From Calditrichaceae bacterium (GTDB taxonomy: Bacteria; Calditrichota; Calditrichia; RBG-13-44-9; J075), in contig JABWBP010000015.1 of NCBI GenBank assembly GCA_013360445.1, forward strand, positions 1-64,000: a stretch of DNA of 64,000 bases, read 5' to 3'. The position numbers and the translations under genes are program-made. How positions within the stretch are numbered: the first letter of the stretch is position 1; each line of letters begins with the position of its first letter. This document shows, one piece after another, positions 42,881 through 51,489 of the stretch. The notes beneath the pieces are model-generated. The model searched no databases. It saw only the letters and a program-made list of their open reading frames with translations, and had not been told where the DNA came from.

Positions 42881-43021
42881 CTATCCTTCAGGGGCAGGCG
42901 GCAATTCGATTTGCTACTGCCCCTTTTATTCGTCTCCTGATTACTCCCTGCCCGGAAAAACAATCGTAACCTTTTGCGTTGGAACATTTCCAAGTTCCCC
43001 GAAGCTTCTTTAATTTAGCCC

Positions 43022-46000
43022 ATGCCGATTAAAAAATCATCGACCCCTGCCCCTGCGCTGGCGGCGCTATGTTTGTGCCTGATCTTTTCAGCGGCTTTTT
43101 CCCGGCCCTCCCCCACTTTCTACCAGTTAATCCCCTTCGAGCCTGGCGAATACGGCTACACCCTCTCGGTGGTGAGCGATTCTTCGATCTGGTTCTCTAC
43201 CAACCGCGGGGTCTATCACTATGACGGCCAACAGGCGCGGAAGATGTTGGACGCTTCCGCCTTCACCCGCACCATTGTGGAAATGCTCAGCGTGGACGCG
43301 CTTTCCGACAGCGAGGTGTGGGCGTTAGGGCACGAGGTCAAAAACTGGAAAAAGACCATGTACCGCTTTAACGGGCGGGAATGGCAAAAAATCGACTTCC
43401 CCCAGGCGTTAGACGATCCCAACGACGACCTGGTGATGTTCCGGCTGAAAATGTTTCGCGAGGGCAATCTCACCAAAGGGTACGTGGCCGGGCAGGACGG
43501 ATTGGTATATTTCTATGACGGCGCTCGCTGGCGGCTTCAGCAGAAACTGACCGAGCAGATTTTTCGCGCTCTACAGGTAAATTCGCCGGGCGACGTCTGG
43601 GTAGGCGGCCGCAACGGCTCCATTTTCCAGTTCGACGGCAAAGATTGGCGCTCCGCGCCCCTCCGCCACGCGGATTCTCGCAGTTTTATAATGAATTTCA
43701 GCTTCCTCTCCCCGGACAACGGCTGGGCGGTGGGAACCCGGGGCATCTGGCATTACGACGGCGTTGCCTGGGATTCCGCGCCCTCCCCCGTGGCTTCCTA
43801 CCTGCGCGACGTGGAGATGATTTCCCCTACGGACGGCTGGATTATCAGCCAAAATGGCGACATTTTGCGCTATAACGGCGAACAGTGGTCCCTGTACCAG
43901 CACATCCCCAACAACACCGCCTCAACCCTGCGGGGATTGCAGGTTCTCCATAACCAGGAGCCGTACCGTCTCTATTTTCTCACTACCAACGGGCTTTACC
44001 GCAGCACCTGGGAAAGAATTCCCACCTTCACGGATATATCGCCTTCTGTGAACCTTCACTGGGTGGGGGGATACCCGGAAATGGCGGATTTTGACGATAA
44101 CCGCTTCGCGGACGTGTATCTGCACCCGATTCTGGATTTTCCCACCCGGTTGTACTCCAATCGCAGAGGTATATTTACGGAAAAGAGCGACCGCCTTCAA
44201 CCCCCGCCCCGGGGGGTGGACAACAGGGTTACCTTTGCCGACCTGGACAATAACGCCCTGGTGGACATTTACCTGCACAACCCCCCAACAGGCAATCTCT
44301 GTTACGACAATTTGGGTTCCTGGAAATTCCGTTCCCGCTCCTGCCCCCTGCCCCGCTCCGATAATTCCAAAGGCTCCCTTGCCTTTGCCGATTTCGATGC
44401 CGACGGCGACCTGGATTTGCTGTTTCTATCCATTGTCCAGGCCGACAGCCTGAAACCCCTGTGGCTGTATGAGAACGACGGCGTCGGAAATTTTACGAAC
44501 GGCCTGAATTTCGGCGCCCCTACGACTTCTAACGCCGCCGTCGCCGGCATTGTGGCTGCGGATTTCAACAACGACGGATTGCCGGACATTTTCAAATATG
44601 ATCTGAATGATCCCTGCGAGCTTTATCTCAATGAAGGGAATTTTCGTTTCCGGGAAACGGCGGCAAAAAACGGCATCGATGGGACTATTTTTGAAGCCTA
44701 CCCCTATATTAGCGGGGCGCTTACCGGCGACGTGAACAATGACGGGGCGCTGGATATTCTCCTGGTCTGGCGGGAAGGGCAGGCGATTTTTTTTCTGAAT
44801 GACGGAAAGGCGCAGTTTTCACCCGCCGATACTCTAAAATTTGATGACCCCTTCTCCTTCAACGTCGCGCTGGCGGATATTGATTGCGACGGCGATGCGG
44901 ATTTGTTTTTCAACGGCCAGTTTTATGAAAACAATGGGGGAAAGTTTTCCAATTATTCCGAGATCGGCTTTAAGCAGAAGGGAATCGTTACCCTGGCGGA
45001 TTTCGACTATGACGGCGACGCGGACTTGTGGGTGATGAACCTCGAAACCGCCCGCCTGCGCCTCTACGAAAACAACTTTAACCCGAAGCGCTTTCTCACC
45101 GTCAAACTGCGCGGGATTCGCAGCAACAGCCAGGGGATTGGGGCAAAAGCGACGTTGTGGCGAAAAGAGGCCGATGGACGCTCCACCCGGGCGGCCTCGC
45201 ACCAACTCCTGGCCTCGCTTCCGCTGCAATTCTACCCCGAGGCGCAGAGCCGCTACGACCTGGAAGTGGTTTTCCCGGGCGGGAAAACGGTGCGGCGCGA
45301 AAATGTCGCTCCCGGCTACCTGGAAATCTCCGAATTTTCCGGGCCGCTTCGCTGGTTCTGGGAGTTCGCCTCTTCCCTGCGCCGTTCCGTTAAGTACGCC
45401 GACGCCGGATGGGAACTGGGAAAGCTCCCCTTGCTCCTGCTGCTCGCCTGGCTTTTTCTACGAATTGCGGAAAAACCCCGCGCCCGCAAATACCTCGCCC
45501 ATCCCCTCCTGGCCGGAAGCCTGGCGCTGCTCTACCTGTTCAGCATTCACGCCACCATCCGGGAGGGGCATCCTTACTCCGCTTTCATTTCCCTAACGGT
45601 TTTCGGCGGCGCCGGGGCGCTGGCCTCGCTCGCGGCTCGCCGGATGGTGCAGCGGCGGGAATCCCGCTACATCTCCCACTACAAATTGCTGGAATTTTTG
45701 GGCAAGGGCGGGATGGGGCAGGTTTACAAAGCCATAGACGTCAATACCAAAAAGATCGTCGCCTTGAAAATCCTGCACGAAGACTTGCTCCACGATCCCG
45801 AAAACCGCAAGCGCTTTGCCGGGGAAGGGCAGTTGCTCTCCTCGTTTTCGCACCGGCACATCGTCAAGGTATTCGAGATCGGGGAGGCCGGTTCCGCGGG
45901 GATGCCAACCCGCCAGCCCGGGGATAATGCTCCCCGGCGCGGGTTTATCGCCATGGAATACCTGCCCGGCGGCACTTTGAAGGATTATTTGAAGCAGCAC

Positions 46001-46507
46001 TCCCCCCTGCCGCTTGCGGAAGCGCGGCGCCTGCTCTTGCAGATCGCCGGGGGGCTGCGGGAAATCCACGCCCGGGGAATCATCCACCGCGACGTGAAAA
46101 CCGGCAACGTGATGCTCGACGGCCAGGGCGAAGTGCGGATCATGGATTTCGGGCTTTCCAAATCGCCGCTGGTGAGCGCCATGACCTCCCTGGGCACGGT
46201 GGTCGGCACGTTAGGCTACGTGGCCCCGGAGCAGATTACCGGAATGGCCGTGGACCACCGCGCGGATATTTTCTCCTTCGGAGTGGTGATTTATGAGCTG
46301 CTCACCGGCCAACTGCCCTTCGGCGGCGAGAACGAGATGGCCCTGATCCACGCCATTTTCAACACCGCTCCCGCGCCGCCCTCCCGCCTCCGTCCCGGGG
46401 AAATTGACCCCAAATGGGACGCCATCGTCGCCCGCTGCCTGGCCAAAACCCCCGGGGAGCGGTTTGCCGGGATGGAGGAAGTGCTGGAGGCGCTGCGGGA
46501 GGTATGA
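43022..46507 (+). CDS. Receptor-like Ser/Thr kinase: beta-propeller + FG-GAP/ASPIC ectodomain, membrane, kinase
   Basis: The 1161-residue protein has a signal peptide (LCLCLIFSAAFS), a propeller (about 35-340; repeats like GDVWVGGRNGSIFQFDG), seven FG-GAP calcium-loop repeats (DFDADGDLDLLF and similar, about 355-680), an ASPIC/UnbV-like piece (about 690-775), three membrane helices (about 798-870) and a PknB-type kinase to the end. The kinase has GKGGMG, Lys in VALKIL, HRDVKTGN and DFG. So an outside or periplasmic signal could be passed to cytoplasmic Ser/Thr phosphorylation. No ribosome site is clear at the start. The next gene is a sigma-54 activator. Confidence 0.88.
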   Translation: MPIKKSSTPAPALAALCLCLIFSAAFSRPSPTFYQLIPFEPGEYGYTLSVVSDSSIWFSTNRGVYHYDGQQARKMLDASAFTRTIVEMLSVDALSDSEVWALGHEVKNWKKTMYRFNGREWQKIDFPQALDDPNDDLVMFRLKMFREGNLTKGYVAGQDGLVYFYDGARWRLQQKLTEQIFRALQVNSPGDVWVGGRNGSIFQFDGKDWRSAPLRHADSRSFIMNFSFLSPDNGWAVGTRGIWHYDGVAWDSAPSPVASYLRDVEMISPTDGWIISQNGDILRYNGEQWSLYQHIPNNTASTLRGLQVLHNQEPYRLYFLTTNGLYRSTWERIPTFTDISPSVNLHWVGGYPEMADFDDNRFADVYLHPILDFPTRLYSNRRGIFTEKSDRLQPPPRGVDNRVTFADLDNNALVDIYLHNPPTGNLCYDNLGSWKFRSRSCPLPRSDNSKGSLAFADFDADGDLDLLFLSIVQADSLKPLWLYENDGVGNFTNGLNFGAPTTSNAAVAGIVAADFNNDGLPDIFKYDLNDPCELYLNEGNFRFRETAAKNGIDGTIFEAYPYISGALTGDVNNDGALDILLVWREGQAIFFLNDGKAQFSPADTLKFDDPFSFNVALADIDCDGDADLFFNGQFYENNGGKFSNYSEIGFKQKGIVTLADFDYDGDADLWVMNLETARLRLYENNFNPKRFLTVKLRGIRSNSQGIGAKATLWRKEADGRSTRAASHQLLASLPLQFYPEAQSRYDLEVVFPGGKTVRRENVAPGYLEISEFSGPLRWFWEFASSLRRSVKYADAGWELGKLPLLLLLAWLFLRIAEKPRARKYLAHPLLAGSLALLYLFSIHATIREGHPYSAFISLTVFGGAGALASLAARRMVQRRESRYISHYKLLEFLGKGGMGQVYKAIDVNTKKIVALKILHEDLLHDPENRKRFAGEGQLLSSFSHRHIVKVFEIGEAGSAGMPTRQPGDNAPRRGFIAMEYLPGGTLKDYLKQHSPLPLAEARRLLLQIAGGLREIHARGIIHRDVKTGNVMLDGQGEVRIMDFGLSKSPLVSAMTSLGTVVGTLGYVAPEQITGMAVDHRADIFSFGVVIYELLTGQLPFGGENEMALIHAIFNTAPAPPSRLRPGEIDPKWDAIVARCLAKTPGERFAGMEEVLEALREV

Positions 46508-47013
46508 TGGGGGATCGGAGTGCAAAGCTTCAGCTTTGCATTGCACCTGCAAAACTGAAGTTTTGCACTCCGTCGAAACGAAACGCCATAAATAACCCTT
46601 AACGAGTATACAACCCTCAGCGTCTTAGCGCCTTTGCGGTAAAAACCACCAGCGGGTTTTTGCTTGAATTTCGCAGCGCCCTGGCCTAACTTTATGCCCT
46701 GCCAGGATGTCGCAATAAAACCGGTCTTCTCAAAAGGTTTGTTTCAAATAAAACCTATCCAAAAATATTTGAAATTTGCCGCATGGTTCGATAAACTCAC
46801 CCTGCAAAGAACACAGAGATCACAGAGGAATTGAAAAATTATCCCAGTCAGAAATTGGAGCTATACTGAAACTCTGTAAACTCTGTGCCCTCTTTCCAAA
46901 GGAACCCCTTTGGGGGTGGCTAAAAAAATTAGGGACAAACTTTCAGATTTCGGCATGAAGAATCTATTACAAACGAAATACAAAACCCACGATCGTCTCC
47001 CAGGAACTCCACC
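46508..47013. repeat. Gene-free region with two hairpin families
   Basis: GAGTGCAAAGCTTCAGCTTTGCA (46517-46539) and GCAAAACTGAAGTTTTGCACTC (about 46550-46571) form adjacent hairpins that also pair with each other. At 46803-46898 ACACAGAGATCACAGAGG and TCTGTAAACTCTGTGCCCTC form a CACAGAG-family inverted pair. The rest is AT-rich and has no gene; promoter boxes for the sigma-54 activator gene are not clear. Confidence 0.65.
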
Positions 47014-48783
47014 ATGCCCCCAATTACCGAACTCCGTCAGAAATTGCAAAAACAGCTCGGCGACGCCGTCAGCCAGGTTTCTTCCGGATTCATGGAAACA
47101 ACCTCGGTTTTAACCTCCGCCGGCGTTGCCGGGGAAGCGCTGAAAAAGTTAGACCGCCTGTTCAAAACCTGGATGCACTCCCACCAGGCGCTGGCCGGGC
47201 AGATCGACCCCCTGCTGGACCAGCATGAAAAGTTAGAAAAGCAATTCGAGCAGCTGCAAGAAGAAAAACGCCGCCTGGAGGTACTCTACGCCTCCGGCAT
47301 CCTGTTTTCTTCCGAAACGGAGATGAAATCGCTGTTAGGCAAGGCCATCGACGTGGTGATCAAAGAATTGCAGGCCGACGCCGGGTTCATCGTGTTAGTG
47401 AACCAGCAGCAGCAAATCGACGCCATTTTCGCCCGCAACATGAACCCCGAGGATAACCCGGAGGCCCGGGAGCTGAGCACCAGCGTGATCCGGCAGACCC
47501 TTTCCGCCGCCCGGCCTACCGGGGTCGCCGACCTGGATGCTTTGTCGAGCCAGACCCGCGCCGACGCCTCCCTGTGGGAGAAAACCAGCATCATCCGCTT
47601 AGGGATCAAATCGGTGTTGTGCGTTCCGCTGCTGTCGCCGGGCGGGGTACTGGGCGCGGTGTACCTGGATCGCCGCGACAGCGCCAATCCATTCGGACAG
47701 GGCGACCTCTTCTTCCTGCTCTCCTTTGCCCGCCAGATCGTGCAGGGGCTGGAGATTTCCCGGGAAATCTCCCTGTTGGAAAACAAGCTGCTGCGGGAAG
47801 CGCAGATGAAGTTTGCGGATTTGCGCCGGGAATTTTCCTGCCCGGAGATCATCGGCTCCGGGCGGCGCTTGTTCGAGACGCTGCTGCTGGCCTCTAAAGT
47901 GGCTCCCAGCAGCGTTTCGGTGATTATCTTAGGAGAAAACGGCAGCGGCAAGGAACTGCTGGCGCGGGCGATTCACCAGAACAGCCGCCGCGCCGGAAAA
48001 CCCTTTGTGGCGATCAATTGCAGCGCCATCCCGGCGGATTTGCTGGAGTCGGAGTTGTTCGGCTACGACGCGGGAGCGTTTACCGGGGCGACCAAATCCA
48101 AACCCGGCAGAATGGAAACCGCGGACGGGGGAACCCTGTTTTTGGATGAAATCGGGGAGTTGAATTCGAACCTGCAAGCGAAATTGCTGCGGGTGCTGCA
48201 GAACGGCGAAATCGAACGTTTGGGCAGCGTTACCCCGCGCAAAATTGACCTGCGCATCATTGCCGCAACCAATCAAAATATTGCCGGAATGATCCGCGCC
48301 GGCAAGTTCCGGGAGGATCTCTACTATCGCCTGAAAGTGGTGGAGATTACCACCCCCCCGCTGCGGGATCGCAAAGAGGATATTGCCGAGTTAGCGGAGC
48401 ATTTTTTGAAAAAACACGCCCAGGAACATACCCCCCGGCAGATTAGCGACGAAGCGCAGGAGATTTTAGAGAACTACTCCTGGCCGGGAAACATCCGGGA
48501 GCTGGAAAACGTGATCCTCCGCGCCATCGTGCTCGCCAAAAGCGCAAAAATCGAAGCCTCCGACCTTCCCCCGGAACTCATCAGCGCCGAAACCCCGGTA
48601 CCCCCCATCCCGCCCGGCAAAACCCTGGAAGAGGCGGAGATGGAGTTCCGGCGGCGTTACATTCTTCGCACCCTCCGGCAAACCGCCTCCAAATCCGAGG
48701 CCGCTAAAGTGTTGGGGGTGAATCGCACCCATTTTTACCGCATGTTGGCGCAGTTGGGAATCGAGGATGATCCTTCCCGGTGA
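47014..48783 (+). CDS. Sigma-54-dependent activator with coiled coil and GAF domain
   Basis: The 589-residue protein has an N-terminal helical/coiled-coil part (about 1-95: LLDQHEKLEKQFEQLQEEKRRLE), a GAF-like sensory domain (about 100-250), the AAA+ domain with GENGSGKE, the GAFTGA loop (DAGAFTGAT), GGTLFLDEIG and WPGNIRELEN, and a Fis-type helix-turn-helix at the end (KSEAAKVLGVNRTHFYRML). No receiver domain is present. The helical start could link it to partners. It lies 506 bp after the receptor kinase on the same strand, so phosphorylation by that kinase is a hypothesis. Confidence 0.9.
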   Translation: MPPITELRQKLQKQLGDAVSQVSSGFMETTSVLTSAGVAGEALKKLDRLFKTWMHSHQALAGQIDPLLDQHEKLEKQFEQLQEEKRRLEVLYASGILFSSETEMKSLLGKAIDVVIKELQADAGFIVLVNQQQQIDAIFARNMNPEDNPEARELSTSVIRQTLSAARPTGVADLDALSSQTRADASLWEKTSIIRLGIKSVLCVPLLSPGGVLGAVYLDRRDSANPFGQGDLFFLLSFARQIVQGLEISREISLLENKLLREAQMKFADLRREFSCPEIIGSGRRLFETLLLASKVAPSSVSVIILGENGSGKELLARAIHQNSRRAGKPFVAINCSAIPADLLESELFGYDAGAFTGATKSKPGRMETADGGTLFLDEIGELNSNLQAKLLRVLQNGEIERLGSVTPRKIDLRIIAATNQNIAGMIRAGKFREDLYYRLKVVEITTPPLRDRKEDIAELAEHFLKKHAQEHTPRQISDEAQEILENYSWPGNIRELENVILRAIVLAKSAKIEASDLPPELISAETPVPPIPPGKTLEEAEMEFRRRYILRTLRQTASKSEAAKVLGVNRTHFYRMLAQLGIEDDPSR

Positions 48784-48824
48784 TTTTGCCGGAGAACGCC
48801 GGGAAAATTCTGCAAAAACAAAAA

Positions 48825-48860
48825 TCCCACCGGAGATTTTTACCCCCGGTGGGACTTTCT
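48825..48860 (+). terminator. Rho-independent-like terminator after the sigma-54 activator
   Basis: TCCCACCGG pairs with CCGGTGGGA around a 12-base T-rich loop, followed by CTTTCT. It stands 41 bases after the stop codon. Confidence 0.7.
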
Positions 48861-48963
48861 ACAGCATTGACAATTGTCAAATTTTAGGTGATAGTACAAC
48901 CTTATACCCTATACCCCACTATACATTAGTTTTGCGATTTTTACGCCAACGGCGTTACACATC

Positions 48964-49165
48964 ACAGCCCAGGGTTCTCCCCGACATGCTATGTCGGGGA
49001 GAACCCTGGGTATAAAAACACACACAACCCGTAAAAACCCTGAAAGGGTTTCACAATAGCGTGGTTGTTAAACCCTTTCAGGGTTTCCGGGATTCTAATT
49101 TTTCTTGTCCCAGGGTTCGCTTCCCTGCGAACCCTGGGCTATAGTGTTTAACCGCTTCGCGGTCA
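48964..49165. repeat. Series of palindromes (CCCAGGGTTC family), no gene
   Basis: A near-perfect 43-base hairpin with arms CCCAGGGTTCTCCCCGACAT is followed by an AACCCTGAAAGGGTTT / AAACCCTTTCAGGGTTT pair (about 49034-49088) and a second CCCAGGGTTCGC...GCGAACCCTGGG hairpin (about 49112-49139), then CCGCTTCGCGG. The 510-bp gap holds no gene and separates convergent messages. Confidence 0.8.
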
Positions 49166-49293
49166 ATCAGAAATTATACGCACATCTTAGTCCAGAGAAG
49201 ATGTAAGCATAATTCATGTTAATTGTAGCTGCTCCTTGCTTGCAACAAAGTAGAATTCGCAAAACTAATGACTATACCCTCTCCCGCAAAGGC

Positions 49294-51438
49294 TCAACGC
49301 AGCAGGATCATCTTCTGCGTGCGGGTAAACTCTCCCGCATTGATGGTGCAGAAATAGATTCCGCTGGCTGCCTCGCCGCCGCTGCGGGCGCGCCCGTCCC
49401 AGCGCACTTCGTAGAAACCGGCGGGCTGGAATTCATCCACCAGGCTGGCCACTTCCTGGCCGAGCAGGTTGTAAATTTTCAGGCTCACTTTCGCGGGACT
49501 GGCAAGCCGGTAGCGAATATAGGTTTCCGGGTTGAAGGGATTGGGATAGTTTTGTGCCAAAGCAAATTGGCTGGGCAAATTCTTGGCAGTAGGCGGTTCA
49601 TCTTCAATGCCGGTGACGCCGCCTGTCAAGGTCTTCAAAATGGTGCCGTATTCTCCCACAATCCAGCCGGTGTGAGAGTTAACCATGAAAATATCCGCCA
49701 GGTAATACAAGGGTGCGCCAGTTTGCGAACTCCAGCTTAGCCCGCCATTGGTCGTTTTGATAATTACGCCCCCCTGGAAACTCACTGCCCAGCCGGTGTG
49801 CGCATCGGTAAAATGGACCTCCGTTAACGTCGGCGCGCCGGTGTAAATCGCGTTCCAGTTTGTCCCCCCGTCAGTGGTTTTTAAAACAATGCCCAGGCCG
49901 CCTACCGCCCAGCCGGTATCGGCGTCGAAAAACTGCACGGAAAATAAATTGTTGTTTGTACCGCTGGCCTGGGAATCCCAACTGTTTCCCCCATTAGTGG
50001 TTTTGAGAATAACGCCGCCGTCCCCCACTGCCCAGCCAGTGCTGGCCCCCGCGAAATACGCCCTGCGAAGATTCTCTGGTGTTCCGGTGGGTTGGTTCAC
50101 CCAGGTGTTTCCTCCGTCAGTGGTTTTAAAAAAGCTGGAGGCGCTCATTGCCCAGCCAGTATCGGCATTCAGGAAATATACCCAGTATAAGAGCGGCCAC
50201 CAACTTTGGTTCTGTTGAAGCCAGGTATTCCCCCCATCCGTGGTTTTGAAAATAGCGCCTGCACGCGATATGGGATGCCCTCCGACTACCCAACCGGTAT
50301 CCGCATTCACAAAATAAACAGAACTCCATGGGGGCGACATATTCTGTCGAATCCAATGGTTTCCGCCATCAGTGGTTTTTAGGATGATTCCGTCATTCAA
50401 AGGAGGACCCTGTCCCACCGCCCAACCCAGATTGGCATCTAAAAACTGAACCGCCTCTAATGTATAGGGTGTAACGATGCTGCTTTGAAAATTCCAACCG
50501 GTTCCGCCGGTGGTCTTTAAAATAACGCCATGCCACCCCACTGCCCAACCGGCATTACCGGCTGAAAAATGAAGCGCATTCAGCGTCATCAAGCTTCCGG
50601 GATCTTCAATCCACCAGGAGTTTCCTCCATTGACCGTTTTTAGAATTACCCCATAGTCTCTTGAACTGCCGCCCATCGCCCAGCCAAGATGTTGGTTTAC
50701 AAAATGGATAGCTCTCAAATGATGGCTTGTGGGGCTCGATTGGGGATGCCAGGTATTCCCGCCATCAGTGCTTTGAGAAATAAACCCATAACTCCCTGCA
50801 ACCCATCCTGTATCGGCATTGATAAACTGGATTGCTCTTGCACCTCCACCGACGTATTGGGCATGCCAACTGTTTCCTCCATCGGTAGTCTTTAGGATAC
50901 TGTCGTACCCTGCCACCACCCAACCTGTAACGGCATTGATAAATTGCACAGACCAGAAGTCATACGAAATTCCCGGATATTGATCATTCCAGGTATTTCC
51001 GCCATCGATAGTCTTTATAATCGTGCCCCCTTTTCCTACTGCCCAGCCAATCATGTCACTGACAAAATCGACTCCCCACAGGTCATTGTTCGTCCCGCTG
51101 TTTTGGATATACCAGTTATTTCCGCCATCACTGGTATTAAGAAGGATACCATTGCTTCCAACGGCCCAGCCAACCTGATGGTTTATGAAATCTAAAGAAT
51201 AAAGATCATCTGTTACTCCGGCAGTTAGATACTGAAAATCCCAATGAACACCTCCGTCGGTTGTCCGCATAACGGTTCCCGCGTCCCCTACTGCCAGGGC
51301 GAAATTCTCATTGAAGACATGCACATCGCGCAGTGTTTGTCCCTGCGGGCGCGGATTTTGCCAGAACCAGTCGGATTGGCAAAATACATCCATACCAGGT
51401 AAGAGATTGAGGGTTAACCAAATGCTAAGAAATCTCAT
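49294..51438 (-). CDS. Secreted YCF48-like beta-propeller with type IX-like sorting tail
   Basis: This 714-residue protein is almost wholly built of about fourteen repeats of the pattern GWAVGxxGxIxKTTDGGxxW, the YCF48/HCF136 kind of propeller, after a signal peptide (NLLPGMDVFCQ). Its function in non-photosynthetic bacteria is unknown; it may bind partners on the cell surface. The end is NYPNPFNPETYIRYRL and a FlgD-like fold for type IX-like sorting. AAAGGAGGTTAACTC precedes ATG. The sorting-tail DNA is nearly identical to that of the adjacent gene. Confidence 0.86.
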   Translation of the reverse strand: MRFLSIWLTLNLLPGMDVFCQSDWFWQNPRPQGQTLRDVHVFNENFALAVGDAGTVMRTTDGGVHWDFQYLTAGVTDDLYSLDFINHQVGWAVGSNGILLNTSDGGNNWYIQNSGTNNDLWGVDFVSDMIGWAVGKGGTIIKTIDGGNTWNDQYPGISYDFWSVQFINAVTGWVVAGYDSILKTTDGGNSWHAQYVGGGARAIQFINADTGWVAGSYGFISQSTDGGNTWHPQSSPTSHHLRAIHFVNQHLGWAMGGSSRDYGVILKTVNGGNSWWIEDPGSLMTLNALHFSAGNAGWAVGWHGVILKTTGGTGWNFQSSIVTPYTLEAVQFLDANLGWAVGQGPPLNDGIILKTTDGGNHWIRQNMSPPWSSVYFVNADTGWVVGGHPISRAGAIFKTTDGGNTWLQQNQSWWPLLYWVYFLNADTGWAMSASSFFKTTDGGNTWVNQPTGTPENLRRAYFAGASTGWAVGDGGVILKTTNGGNSWDSQASGTNNNLFSVQFFDADTGWAVGGLGIVLKTTDGGTNWNAIYTGAPTLTEVHFTDAHTGWAVSFQGGVIIKTTNGGLSWSSQTGAPLYYLADIFMVNSHTGWIVGEYGTILKTLTGGVTGIEDEPPTAKNLPSQFALAQNYPNPFNPETYIRYRLASPAKVSLKIYNLLGQEVASLVDEFQPAGFYEVRWDGRARSGGEAASGIYFCTINAGEFTRTQKMILLR

Positions 51439-51489
51439 GAGTTAACCTCCTTTTTCAAAATGCACAATTGCAAGGGCTTTGTAGCTCGC

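Noticed and set aside
42900-42935. Sigma-54-like GGCAATTCGATTTGC before the receptor kinase
   Set aside because: The GG and GC elements are one base too far apart for a -24/-12 promoter.
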